Positions 6,222 to 14,159 of a DNA stretch of 16,814 nucleotides are shown here, piece after piece (position 1 is the stretch's first letter; the number at the start of each line of letters is the position of its first letter). Made by a program: the position numbers and the translations under genes. The notes under the pieces were generated by a model, which saw only the letters and a program-made list of their open reading frames with translations, ran no database searches and was not told the origin of the DNA. Where the stretch lies: the NCBI GenBank assembly GCA_964556885.1, contig CAZKYP010000064.1, positions 1 through 16,814 on the forward strand, written 5' to 3'. The DNA comes from CAZKYP01 sp964556885. GTDB taxonomy: Bacteria; Planctomycetota; Phycisphaerae; Sedimentisphaerales; Anaerobacaceae.

Positions 6222-8456
6222 ATGGCTGCAGAAACCGGAAGGGTCTGGGCAATCGACATAGGCAACAATTCACTGAAGGCGTTATGCCTGAGCACCGAAC
6301 GGGGAGTCGTCGAAGTAATCGGCTTTGACAATATCCAGCACGGCAAAATCCTAAGCAGCGGTGACATCAAAGACGCCGAAAGAGACGAACTGATAGCGTT
6401 AACTCTGCGTAAGTTTGTCACTAAGTACGACCTGAGCATGGAAGATATAGTCGTTTCCGTGCCGAGCCAGAACAGTTTCGCGCGGTTCGTGACGCTGCCG
6501 CCGGTCGAATCGAAACGTATCCCCGAAATGGTCAAATTCGAAGCGGTCCAGCAAATTCCCTTCGGCATTGACGACGTGCAGTGGGACTGGCAGTTGATGA
6601 GTGAGCCGGACAGTTCCGAAATAAAGGTCGGCATCTTCGCGATAAAGAACGAGGTAGTCAACTCGTCACTGGAGAACTTAAACAGAGAGGATATACAGGT
6701 TGGCTATGTGCAAATGGCGCCGATGGCCCTGTATAACTACCTTCTATATGACCGGCCCGATTACGTAAATTCCGACAGTCAGGCGACCGTCGTCATCAAT
6801 ATCGGGGCGGAAACCACCGACCTGGTCGTCTGCACAAAATCGTCGGTCTGGCAAAGATGTATCCTCATTGGAGGCAACGCCTTTACCAAGGCGATAGCGG
6901 ACGCGTTCAGGCTGAATTTCGATAAAGCCGAAAAACTAAAACGCACGGCCCCCGTAAGCAAGTACGCCCGTCAGATATTCCAGGCAATGAGACCGGTATT
7001 TACGGAACTGGCTTCCGAGGTACAACGTTCACTGAATTTCTATAACAGTTCCGAGCCGAATACAAAAATAGTAAGGGTAGTCGCTCTGGGCGGCGGAACG
7101 AAAATGCGCGGACTGCTCAAATATATACAGCAGACGCTGCAGATACCGGTCGAAAGGCCGGATTCGTTTAAAAGGCTCGCCATGGGAGCAGGCGTAAAGC
7201 CGGCGAAGTTCCTCGAAAACGTCAGCGATTTCGGCATCGTGTACGGCCTTGCCCTGCAGGGTCTGGGACTTGCCAGGATAGAAAGTAACCTTCTGCCGCG
7301 TAACGTGGCAAGGTCCATGGCCTGGGCGAGCAAGGGCAAATACTTTATTGCGGCGGCTATCATGCTGCTTATAGTTTCGCTTTTGTGTTGGCTTAGAATT
7401 GGCATTGATACGATGAGCTATGCAAAGAACGGCCAGATTCGGCAAATAAACAATAATACTATAAGACAAATAGAAGATGTTGAAAATACAGTTGATAACC
7501 AGAATCGTATAGCTGAGGAACGTAATGCAACAATAGAAAAGGAATTTGAGATATTCGATCGTCGCCAGGTGATTCCGTTATTGCATGAGCTAATCATCTC
7601 AGCTTTGCCGAACGCACAAAATACGCCGGACCAAAAAGACCTTTACGAAGCCTTTGCCAGCGGTGACGTGGAAGACATGCTGAAATACCCCCGAAAGGAC
7701 AGAAAACAGATTTTTATCACGAACATGTCCATAAACTATACGAATAATCTGGCAAAAGCCAAGTTCGGCGGCGCAGATATGTGGAGACAGGACCAGACTA
7801 CGCAAGGCATAGGTGCAGACAGAGACGCCGCAGCAAATCTGTACCGGCAACAGATGATGGATGAATACAGCAGGCAGGGAATGGATGCATCCCTTTTTGG
7901 CAATGTCACCCAGGAAGAGAAAAAACAGGGTTTTGTCGTAACAATAATCGGCTACAGCCCATACGGTGACAATATCAACGAATTAGGTATACTGATCGAT
8001 CCTCACGGAGTCAAAGACCAGCCGAGCAGATGGGGATTTGTCACCCGGCTGGAGCATCTCGATGATATAATCGACGGAAACAGTCCCTTCGAATTGTTCA
8101 ACAAAACCGAGGTTCCCGAACAATTCAGTCTGGAAATGAAGGAAGTAACTATTGATACAGGACAGCTCTACGGAATCGGTATACGGGAAGTTAGAGAAAA
8201 TTCATCAACTACCAGCTCCCGGCAGACTCAAAGCGAGACCGTCCTGAAGGACCCGATGACGGACGAAATAATCAGCACGGTTCCGGTGTATAACACAGAG
8301 GGGGTACAGAGACTTGACGGAATGGGCAGACCAGTTTTTCAAGTCAATGATCACTGGTTCGTATTAAACCTCAAATTTATCTGGAAGGATGCACCAAAAC
8401 CCCCACAGCAGACATCGGCGACGCCATCCAGCAGTGATGTAATTTTATACAGATAA
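6222..8456 (+). CDS. pilM: PilM-PilN fusion, type IV pilus/type II secretion-like platform protein
   Basis: Residues 1-345 are a PilM-type actin-like ATPase. They show the phosphate-1 motif AIDIGNNSLKAL (10-21), the PilM signature SVPSQNSFARFVTLPPV (79-95), phosphate-2 NIGAETTDLVV (193-203) and adenosine motif ALGGGTKMRGL (288-298). Residues 352-364 then read RIESNLLPRNVAR, resembling the NLLP start of PilN, which in model PilMN systems is the peptide grasped by PilM. A transmembrane helix (374-392), a coiled coil (about 400-448) and RRQVIPLLHELIISALPN complete a PilN-like layout, followed by about 280 extracytoplasmic residues including QGFVVTIIGYSPYGDNINELG. Separate PilM (about 350) and PilN (about 200) are therefore covalently joined here, and the chain is much longer. 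AGAGG (6211-6215) lies 6 nt before the ATG. It heads a three-gene operon and should couple cytoplasmic ATP binding to the periplasmic platform. Confidence 0.88.
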   Translation: MAAETGRVWAIDIGNNSLKALCLSTERGVVEVIGFDNIQHGKILSSGDIKDAERDELIALTLRKFVTKYDLSMEDIVVSVPSQNSFARFVTLPPVESKRIPEMVKFEAVQQIPFGIDDVQWDWQLMSEPDSSEIKVGIFAIKNEVVNSSLENLNREDIQVGYVQMAPMALYNYLLYDRPDYVNSDSQATVVINIGAETTDLVVCTKSSVWQRCILIGGNAFTKAIADAFRLNFDKAEKLKRTAPVSKYARQIFQAMRPVFTELASEVQRSLNFYNSSEPNTKIVRVVALGGGTKMRGLLKYIQQTLQIPVERPDSFKRLAMGAGVKPAKFLENVSDFGIVYGLALQGLGLARIESNLLPRNVARSMAWASKGKYFIAAAIMLLIVSLLCWLRIGIDTMSYAKNGQIRQINNNTIRQIEDVENTVDNQNRIAEERNATIEKEFEIFDRRQVIPLLHELIISALPNAQNTPDQKDLYEAFASGDVEDMLKYPRKDRKQIFITNMSINYTNNLAKAKFGGADMWRQDQTTQGIGADRDAAANLYRQQMMDEYSRQGMDASLFGNVTQEEKKQGFVVTIIGYSPYGDNINELGILIDPHGVKDQPSRWGFVTRLEHLDDIIDGNSPFELFNKTEVPEQFSLEMKEVTIDTGQLYGIGIREVRENSSTTSSRQTQSETVLKDPMTDEIISTVPVYNTEGVQRLDGMGRPVFQVNDHWFVLNLKFIWKDAPKPPQQTSATPSSSDVILYR

Positions 8457-8489
8457 AGAACATCCGATATTGGAGACCGATAAAGAAAA

Positions 8490-9908
8490 ATGAACTTACC
8501 AAATATTAACATTAAAGATATCTTACAGAAGCTCAGTGCCGTCAAGAACAACATGTCATTGCTGGTGTCAATTATCATAGCAGTGGTTGCGGCACTTTTG
8601 TTTGTCCCTGCGTATTTTCTGAACAATAATCTAAAGGAGAAAATAGAGACGGAAAGCATAACAAACGGGGCCAGGAAAATACAAACCCTGAGTGGAAAAC
8701 CCGTCTCGACAAAACTCGCGGATATGCAGAAAGACCAGCTCGACATACGGGCAAAAGATGTCAACGATATAATCAACTTAGCCAGGCAGACTACTGAGAG
8801 GGAATTGTTAAGTTACGACATATTCCCAGAGCCCGATCCGAACGGATTTTCCCAGTTGGTTTTCCAGCAGTTCGGCCAAAAGTTCCGTCAGGGTATAGAA
8901 AACCTTATTTCCCAATATAACGGCCGCGACTGCCCGACCATAACCGAACTGCAAAGGAGACTGCAGGAATCAACTACCGGATTGCGCAGTGGCATGGGCG
9001 GCATGGATGGAAGATACCCGGGCGGCTCCTCACTTGATATGGGTGCTGCTATGGGACCTTATGGCGGCGGCAGAGAAGTCTACGGATACCCGAGTACAAG
9101 AGGAGGTATGTCGGGAGGAATGGAAAACCCGTTAGCGATGTTTGGATCCGGAGATAACGAGATACAAAGTACAATTATCGACGAAGTCTGCAGAAGCAGG
9201 GCAAAAAATACTCTAATCTATATTAATCCCGTTAACCTGAGCGGCTACGAATTCTGGGCCGATTACAAATACGACATCGTAAAGGAAGATGCCATCCAGG
9301 ATTGCTGGTATTATCAGTTGGGATACTGGATAATTGAAGATATTTTCAAAACCATAAACAGCATGAACTCCGCTTACGAAAATGTCCTGACTGCACCCGT
9401 CAAACGTTTTATGCAGATAGGCTTTACCATCAACATGATGAATCCGGGAAGCGTATACGGGAGTCGTGGAATGGGTTCATTGGGCCAGGCAAACATTGAC
9501 AAACCGAAATATACTATTTCTTCCAGTGATGGATTAACGGAATCCTGTACAGGAAGAGTCTCAAATGCCGAGGAAGGCATCGATGTTGTGCATTTCAATA
9601 TCAAAGTGGCTGTAAATGCAAAATCAGTCCTGCCATTCATAAATGAGCTTTGCAGCGCCAAGGAGCACAAATTTTACGGATATCCCGATGCAAACAGTCC
9701 CCCCCAAACTTTCAAACACAACCAAATAACGGTATTGGAAAGTAAAATCAGGTCGATTGGTCCGGACGATTACATGCACACTTTCTATCGTTATGGGGAC
9801 GAACCTGTGGTAGAGCTCGATATGGTTTGTGAATACCTTTTCAATAGAGAAGGCTATGATATAATCAAGCCGGAAACGGTTATAGAAACTCTAAACGGAA
9901 AAGGTTAA
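8490..9908 (+). CDS. Single-pass membrane protein in the PilO position, with a Gly/Met-rich insert
   Basis: This 472-residue protein has a short cytoplasmic start, one transmembrane helix (about 23-43), a charged helical region (45-165), a low-complexity Gly/Met/Tyr-rich segment (about 166-219, with repeated GM, GG and PYGGG words) and a folded C-terminal part. That part contains VVHFNIKVAVNAKSVLPFINELCSA (about 366-390), a strand-helix pattern like the ferredoxin-fold half of PilO and GspM proteins. I do not recognise a named family with certainty. The PilO-like role rests on topology and on its place straight after a PilM-PilN fusion. It is 33 bp downstream of that gene with only a weak, distant GGAG site, suggesting coupling or moderate expression. 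At twice the usual PilO length (about 200) it is enlarged mainly by the glycine-rich insert and extra folded sequence. Four or more cysteines are present in the likely periplasmic part. Confidence 0.72.
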   Translation: MNLPNINIKDILQKLSAVKNNMSLLVSIIIAVVAALLFVPAYFLNNNLKEKIETESITNGARKIQTLSGKPVSTKLADMQKDQLDIRAKDVNDIINLARQTTERELLSYDIFPEPDPNGFSQLVFQQFGQKFRQGIENLISQYNGRDCPTITELQRRLQESTTGLRSGMGGMDGRYPGGSSLDMGAAMGPYGGGREVYGYPSTRGGMSGGMENPLAMFGSGDNEIQSTIIDEVCRSRAKNTLIYINPVNLSGYEFWADYKYDIVKEDAIQDCWYYQLGYWIIEDIFKTINSMNSAYENVLTAPVKRFMQIGFTINMMNPGSVYGSRGMGSLGQANIDKPKYTISSSDGLTESCTGRVSNAEEGIDVVHFNIKVAVNAKSVLPFINELCSAKEHKFYGYPDANSPPQTFKHNQITVLESKIRSIGPDDYMHTFYRYGDEPVVELDMVCEYLFNREGYDIIKPETVIETLNGKG

Positions 9909-9954
9909 ACATAACAATATAAAGATTGCAAAAAGCTTATAACGAGAGAAAAAT

Positions 9955-12066
9955 ATGCTTAAAATAAAAATAGGTAGTTTCTTTGAAGAACACATCGACA
10001 AGATGGTTTTGATCGTCGTCGGACTTGTGTGTGCATGGCTTCTGATTACACGTGTTATTCTCAGCCCCAACCAGGTTACATACAACGGCACAAAGTACAG
10101 CCCGAGTTCGATCGACACGTATGTATCCGAAGAGGCCAAGAATTTAAAAGAAAAAATGAACGACCCGTTTAGTCAGCCGGAGCCTTACAAACCAAAAGTC
10201 GACGAATTTCTCGCTCTAATGAATTCCTCGATATCCGATATTAATCTCAACTTATGGTTTCAGCTGCCGTATGCAGTGGCGGGAAAATCAGATATCCATG
10301 GAACGTATCGCCTTCCAAGAATCGGTGATGTAACCGAAGTGGAAATCGAACACATAAGAGCGGTCGCCTATGTTCCCACCGACCGCATCACGGAACTCAA
10401 CACTTACGAAAGGGTCAGGCACGAGCCAAATGATATCGACCTTGTGACAGTAGAAGCCAAATTTAATATTCAGGAATTATACGAACGATTTAAGGAAAGT
10501 TTCATTCTAAACGTCGAAGAAAAAATGGCAGACCCATGTCTTGCAAAACCGCTTTTCGCCTCCGTACAGTTGCAAAGACAACAATTGAACAACGACGGGA
10601 CATGGAGTGACTGGCAGGTCGTGCCGCGAAGTAAAATCGATTCCTACAGCAGATTATTCTCCCTCTCTGAAAACGTCGACGAGCTGCCTCCCGGGGGATT
10701 GAAAGTACAGATGCTCCAGTTCGAGAACAAAATGGTTCAGATAGACCTGCTGCAACCCCAGGCTTACCAGATCGCATCCGCAAGGGAAGAGTGGTTCCCT
10801 CCGGAGCTGCATAAAAAATTCCTCGTCCTTCAAAAGAAGGATATCCTTGAAGAAAAACGTTTAAACCGGGAAGCCGAGAGACAGGAGCGTGAGTCCGACA
10901 ATACAAACACTACCAACAATCCCAGACGCCAGTCCAGAAGGCAGGACAGAACAGGCACGATGGGGGGCGGCAGAGGCTCTTTAGAAACTATGGGAGGCGG
11001 CCGGGGAGGAATCGACATTGGAGATACCGGAAGAGGCAGCAGAAGAACTCGCGGGACTGCTCAAGGCGGCATCGCCGACAGGGGAGCCAGAACAACGGAC
11101 AGAGGTCAAAGAGGCCGTGGTAACAGAACGGACACGGGAATATACGATGGCGGCTCAGAACTTTATGGAGGTATAGGTGGCGGCCAGCAGGCGCCTTTGG
11201 TTACAGAAGTCTACGAAGAGTATTATGAGCTGCTGCTCGATCCGACAACAGATTTTGCTGACTTAAAAGAGCCAATCACGTTCTGGGCGCATGACGATAC
11301 TGTCGAACCGAAAAATACCTACAAATACCGGATTCGTCTTGGTGTGTTCAATCCGGTTGCAGGAAGGAACGGATCTGACGAATCGGCCTCTTCACAGAAC
11401 AACAAAGTAATTCTTTGGAGTAATTATTCCCCCGTAACGGAAACAGTGACAATCCGCGGCAGATTATATTTCTTTGCCAAAGATATACAGGAAGCCGCCA
11501 AAACTGTAACAGTTACAGTCTGTAAATACGCTCTCGGCCACTGGTACAAACAGGATTTCAAGGTAAGGGAAGGAGAAGTAATAGGAAGTGTTGTTGATAT
11601 TGAGAAACCGGAACCTGAAAAGATCACATCAACAACTCCAACTCGACGAACAACCAGCCTTACCACCACTACCAGGACCACAGGGACCACGGGGGAGATA
11701 ACGGTGCCGGAACAGGTTGATTACGGCACTAATGCACTTATGGTCGATGCCGTGGCCATGACCGACTGGCTGAACGATATCAACATACACAACAGGTACT
11801 ATTATAACATGCTTTACAGTTATGACGGTACCACCATCGAACATATGCCGATTAAGCTTGAGAACTGGAACGACGACTTACGATCGGCATACAGCTACGT
11901 CATTAACCTGGAAAGAGAACCGCAGGAACCTTTCAAAGCATGGGGCAGCGGGGCACTCGGAACCGGAATGTACGGAGATTCTCCTTATCCGGGAGGGATG
12001 AGGGGTGGTATGGAAAATATGATGATGGATCGCGGTGCCGGCGGCGGGGTTAGACTCACCAGGTAA
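9955..12066 (+). CDS. Large single-pass membrane protein with RG-rich and Thr-rich segments, third gene of the PilM-type operon
   Basis: The 703-residue product begins with a short cytoplasmic stretch and a transmembrane helix (about 17-36). Then come: an alpha/beta region (50-290); a very basic helix (290-312); a disordered Arg/Gly-rich region (about 323-395) with TMGGGRG twice and many RG and RGG words; a beta-rich, fibronectin-III-like domain (about 416-510, FWAHDDTVEPKNTYKYRIRLGVFNP); DFKVREGEVIGSVVDI (534-549); a Thr-rich linker (559-580); another folded piece (581-660); and a Gly/Met-rich tail (664-700). The GGMEN word in the tail also occurs in the preceding gene's insert, suggesting shared ancestry or a shared interaction. 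It lies 46 bp after that gene, with CGAGAG as a plausible ribosome site. Position suggests the PilP or GspC connector role, but no lipobox is present, so this is inference. No close named family recognised. Confidence 0.7.
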   Translation: MLKIKIGSFFEEHIDKMVLIVVGLVCAWLLITRVILSPNQVTYNGTKYSPSSIDTYVSEEAKNLKEKMNDPFSQPEPYKPKVDEFLALMNSSISDINLNLWFQLPYAVAGKSDIHGTYRLPRIGDVTEVEIEHIRAVAYVPTDRITELNTYERVRHEPNDIDLVTVEAKFNIQELYERFKESFILNVEEKMADPCLAKPLFASVQLQRQQLNNDGTWSDWQVVPRSKIDSYSRLFSLSENVDELPPGGLKVQMLQFENKMVQIDLLQPQAYQIASAREEWFPPELHKKFLVLQKKDILEEKRLNREAERQERESDNTNTTNNPRRQSRRQDRTGTMGGGRGSLETMGGGRGGIDIGDTGRGSRRTRGTAQGGIADRGARTTDRGQRGRGNRTDTGIYDGGSELYGGIGGGQQAPLVTEVYEEYYELLLDPTTDFADLKEPITFWAHDDTVEPKNTYKYRIRLGVFNPVAGRNGSDESASSQNNKVILWSNYSPVTETVTIRGRLYFFAKDIQEAAKTVTVTVCKYALGHWYKQDFKVREGEVIGSVVDIEKPEPEKITSTTPTRRTTSLTTTTRTTGTTGEITVPEQVDYGTNALMVDAVAMTDWLNDINIHNRYYYNMLYSYDGTTIEHMPIKLENWNDDLRSAYSYVINLEREPQEPFKAWGSGALGTGMYGDSPYPGGMRGGMENMMMDRGAGGGVRLTR

Positions 12067-12108
12067 TCCTTAGCTGCTTATTCCGGCAATATTCACCTTC
12101 ATAAATAA

Positions 12109-12125
12109 CTCAACTAAAGGTTGAG
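12109..12125. terminator. Weak hairpin between convergent genes
   Basis: CTCAAC (12109-12114) and GTTGAG (12120-12125) form a 6-bp stem with a 5-nt loop, followed by a second small dyad AGCT-TTCG-AGCT (12125-12136). The site lies between the end of the pilus-like operon and the convergent RNase HI-PurN gene, where a terminator is expected. There is no clear T-run on either side, so terminator function is doubtful. Confidence 0.25.
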
Positions 12126-12150
12126 CTTTCGAGCTTATTGCGCCCTATGA

Positions 12151-13212
12151 TCAGGGTAATATTTTAACTATGCCCTCTCTGACAAGTAATTTACCCTGAG
12201 CAAATAACCTTATTGCCTGGGGATATGCCATACACTCCTGTTCAAAAACCCGTGCGGCGAGAGTTTCAGGCGTATCGCTGTCCATAGCCGGGCAGGTCCG
12301 CTGGATGATAATCGGCCCTTTGTCGTATTCATTCGTACAAAAATGCACTGTGCATCCGCTTACCTTGCATCCGGCTTTTAATACCGCTTCATGCACGTGA
12401 TGCCCCCACATGCCTTTTCCCCCGAAGCTCGGCAGTAAGGCCGGATGGATGTTCATCACGCGGTTATCGTATCGCGGCGGTATTTTCCATAAACAGAGCC
12501 AGCCGCCCTGAACAACAAGATCCACCTTTGCAGCAACCAGTTCTTTCTCGATACATTCGCTGAACTGGTCTACGTTCGGGTAATCTTTTATACGAACTAC
12601 TTTTACGTCCAAACCGGCGTTTTTGGCCCTCTCGACGCCCGCAACGCTCGAACGCGAGCTGATAACAACGGCCACTTTCGCATTCAGCCTGCCTTCCCGG
12701 ATATATTCGAGGATGTTCACAAGTGTCGTACCGCCGCCGCTGATTAGAACGCCGAGCCTGACCGGTTTTTCATTCTGTACGTCCTGTGACGGACCGGGCA
12801 CAACATCGTGTTTCATATCCAGCGCCTGGTTCACGAGCCCGTCGGCCTGTTTATTCCGCTCCCTTTTAACATGCCGGACTTCCCAGCTTTTAAATTGACC
12901 GAGCAGGTCTACCGCCTGCTGATAGAGAGGTTTGATTTGTTCGCTCTTGACCTTGTACTGACCGTTAATCTGCCTGACAAGCAGCTCGCTGTCGCTGAAG
13001 ACGGTCAGCCGCCAGGCGCCATATTGCACCGCGGCTTCAAGCACCCTGACAAAGCCCGTATATTCGGCGATGTTGTTTGTAACCTGTCCCAGGAAAAAGC
13101 CTTTTGCTTCCAATCGAGTGCCGTCCGCATCATTCAGTATGAACGCCGCGGCGCCGGGCCCCGGATTGCCCCGGCTGCCCCCATCTATGTAAGCGATCAA
13201 TTTATCAGGCAA
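12151..13212 (-). CDS. purN: RNase HI - phosphoribosylglycinamide formyltransferase fusion
   Basis: Two complete enzymes are joined in one 353-residue chain. Residues 1-132 are an RNase HI-type nuclease: AYIDGGSRGNPGPG with D10, NNIAEY with E50, FSDSELL with D74 and ADGLVNQ with D124, the full DEDD metal site. This domain cuts RNA in RNA:DNA hybrids. Residues 150-353 are PurN, which transfers a formyl group from 10-formyl-tetrahydrofolate to GAR in purine synthesis: phosphate loop LISGGGTTLVNIL (157-168), catalytic N254 and H256 in MNIHPALLP, and D297 in EYDKGPII. The linker (133-149) is short and polar. The start is a TTG at 13212, supported by AGGGAA 8 nt upstream and a stop codon just above it in frame. 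The gene lies 84 bp behind a zinc-ribbon gene on the same strand and is probably co-transcribed. Both active sites look intact; why they are fused is unknown. Confidence 0.92.
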   Translation of the reverse strand: MPDKLIAYIDGGSRGNPGPGAAAFILNDADGTRLEAKGFFLGQVTNNIAEYTGFVRVLEAAVQYGAWRLTVFSDSELLVRQINGQYKVKSEQIKPLYQQAVDLLGQFKSWEVRHVKRERNKQADGLVNQALDMKHDVVPGPSQDVQNEKPVRLGVLISGGGTTLVNILEYIREGRLNAKVAVVISSRSSVAGVERAKNAGLDVKVVRIKDYPNVDQFSECIEKELVAAKVDLVVQGGWLCLWKIPPRYDNRVMNIHPALLPSFGGKGMWGHHVHEAVLKAGCKVSGCTVHFCTNEYDKGPIIIQRTCPAMDSDTPETLAARVFEQECMAYPQAIRLFAQGKLLVREGIVKILP

Positions 13213-13296
13213 TATATCAATTCCCTAAAAACAAGGCAGAAAAAGAAAAAGCTAATATATCCAAAGCCGGACTAGCAGAATTGACTGATACCGCAG

Positions 13297-14034
13297 TTAT
13301 TCCTCATCCTGCGCATTCTTGAGCACAAGTATTCTTGTACAGTTCGGACAGCGAATTATTTCATCATGAGTCATAAGTAAATTGACGCTTTCGGCGGTTA
13401 TACCCATAAAACAGCCGCCGCAGGTATAAGCCCCCTTGCCGCCCTCCTGCTCAATCAGCACCACTGCCTGCCCGTCGTAAGTTTCCGCGACTCGTTTAAA
13501 CATTTCCAGGGGATCATGCGGTATGGTTTTCGCAACATGGTCCCACTCAACCTGAATTTCATCTATCTTGGCCTGGAACTTGACTGCGAGTGATTCACTT
13601 TCTTTTCGAATAGTCTCAAGCACCTGCTTCTGCTCATCTATCTGCTTCTGGATATCTCTACACTCAGCTTCATCGTTTTCTACATCTTTCAGCAGTTCCA
13701 GACTCTGAGATTCGATTTTGGAATTATCCGCCTTGGATGTATTGAGCTGAGTAAGGACTGCGGCATATTCCTTATTTGTCTTCGCGCCGTTAAGGGCCGC
13801 CCTTAATCTGGATATTGTTTCATCTCTGGTTTTCAGTTCGAGCTCCAGCCGGTCGAACTGGACTTTACTCAGTTGAACCTCTTCTTTTTTCGCTTCGAGG
13901 GCGTTTTGAAGGCTTCTGATCTGATTTTCCTGAATAATTACGTTTCTTCTGCACCTGTTGAGTTTCGCTTTTTCGGCCCGCAAACGATTTTCGACACTCT
14001 GAAGTTTTACCAGCCCGTTCAGTACAGGTCCCAT
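13297..14034 (-). CDS. Coiled-coil protein with C-terminal C4 zinc ribbon (COG1579/CT398-like)
   Basis: Residues 1-165 are a long antiparallel-type coiled coil, rich in Glu, Lys, Gln and Leu, with a turn near 82-90 (NGAKTNKEYAA), a feature of the CT398/COG1579 family. Residues 200-235 form the C4 zinc ribbon: CGGC (C205, C208) and CPNC (C229, C232), with GAYTCGGCFMGIT before and RILVL after. Its 245 residues match the family. The molecular role is poorly known; members have been linked to RNA or nucleic-acid handling and to secretion or flagellar factors. A good AAGGAG (14040-14045) lies 5 nt before the ATG, and a clear promoter is seen at 14076-14104. The next gene in the operon carries RNase HI, a neighbourhood also seen in mycobacteria, hinting at a joint role in RNA:DNA metabolism. 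Confidence 0.88.
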   Translation of the reverse strand: MGPVLNGLVKLQSVENRLRAEKAKLNRCRRNVIIQENQIRSLQNALEAKKEEVQLSKVQFDRLELELKTRDETISRLRAALNGAKTNKEYAAVLTQLNTSKADNSKIESQSLELLKDVENDEAECRDIQKQIDEQKQVLETIRKESESLAVKFQAKIDEIQVEWDHVAKTIPHDPLEMFKRVAETYDGQAVVLIEQEGGKGAYTCGGCFMGITAESVNLLMTHDEIIRCPNCTRILVLKNAQDEE

Positions 14035-14075
14035 TTATGCTCCTTTGTGTAGGCAAATAAACACCTAAACATTTT

Positions 14076-14104
14076 ATTATCTTCACAATTTCCCTTGTTC
14101 GCAA
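14076..14104 (-). promoter_or_regulatory. Sigma-70-type promoter for the zinc-ribbon/RNase HI-PurN operon
   Basis: On the minus strand, TTGCGA (14099-14104) and GATAAT (14076-14081) are separated by exactly 17 bp. They match the consensus at 4 of 6 and 5 of 6 positions. The predicted start of transcription is near 14069, giving a leader of about 35 nt that contains the AAGGAG ribosome site. Confidence 0.6.
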
Positions 14105-14144
14105 TAAAAATTTTTCTATATTTTTCTTTTCCTGTATTTATTTG

Positions 14145-14150
14145 TATAAT
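14145..14150 (+). promoter_or_regulatory. Consensus -10 box just before the M20 gene
   Basis: A perfect TATAAT ends 9 nt before the ATG at 14160. The -35 region, about 17 bp upstream, is only T-rich (TTTTCT). Transcription should start at about 14157-14160, leaving no room for a Shine-Dalgarno sequence, and none is seen. The gene may therefore be read from a leaderless mRNA. Confidence 0.5.
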
Positions 14151-14159
14151 TAACCTGTT

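Noticed and set aside
12808..13275. Long plus-strand open frame opposite the RNase HI-PurN gene
   Set aside because: It mirrors a minus-strand gene with full catalytic motifs and shows no recognisable domain or ribosome site.
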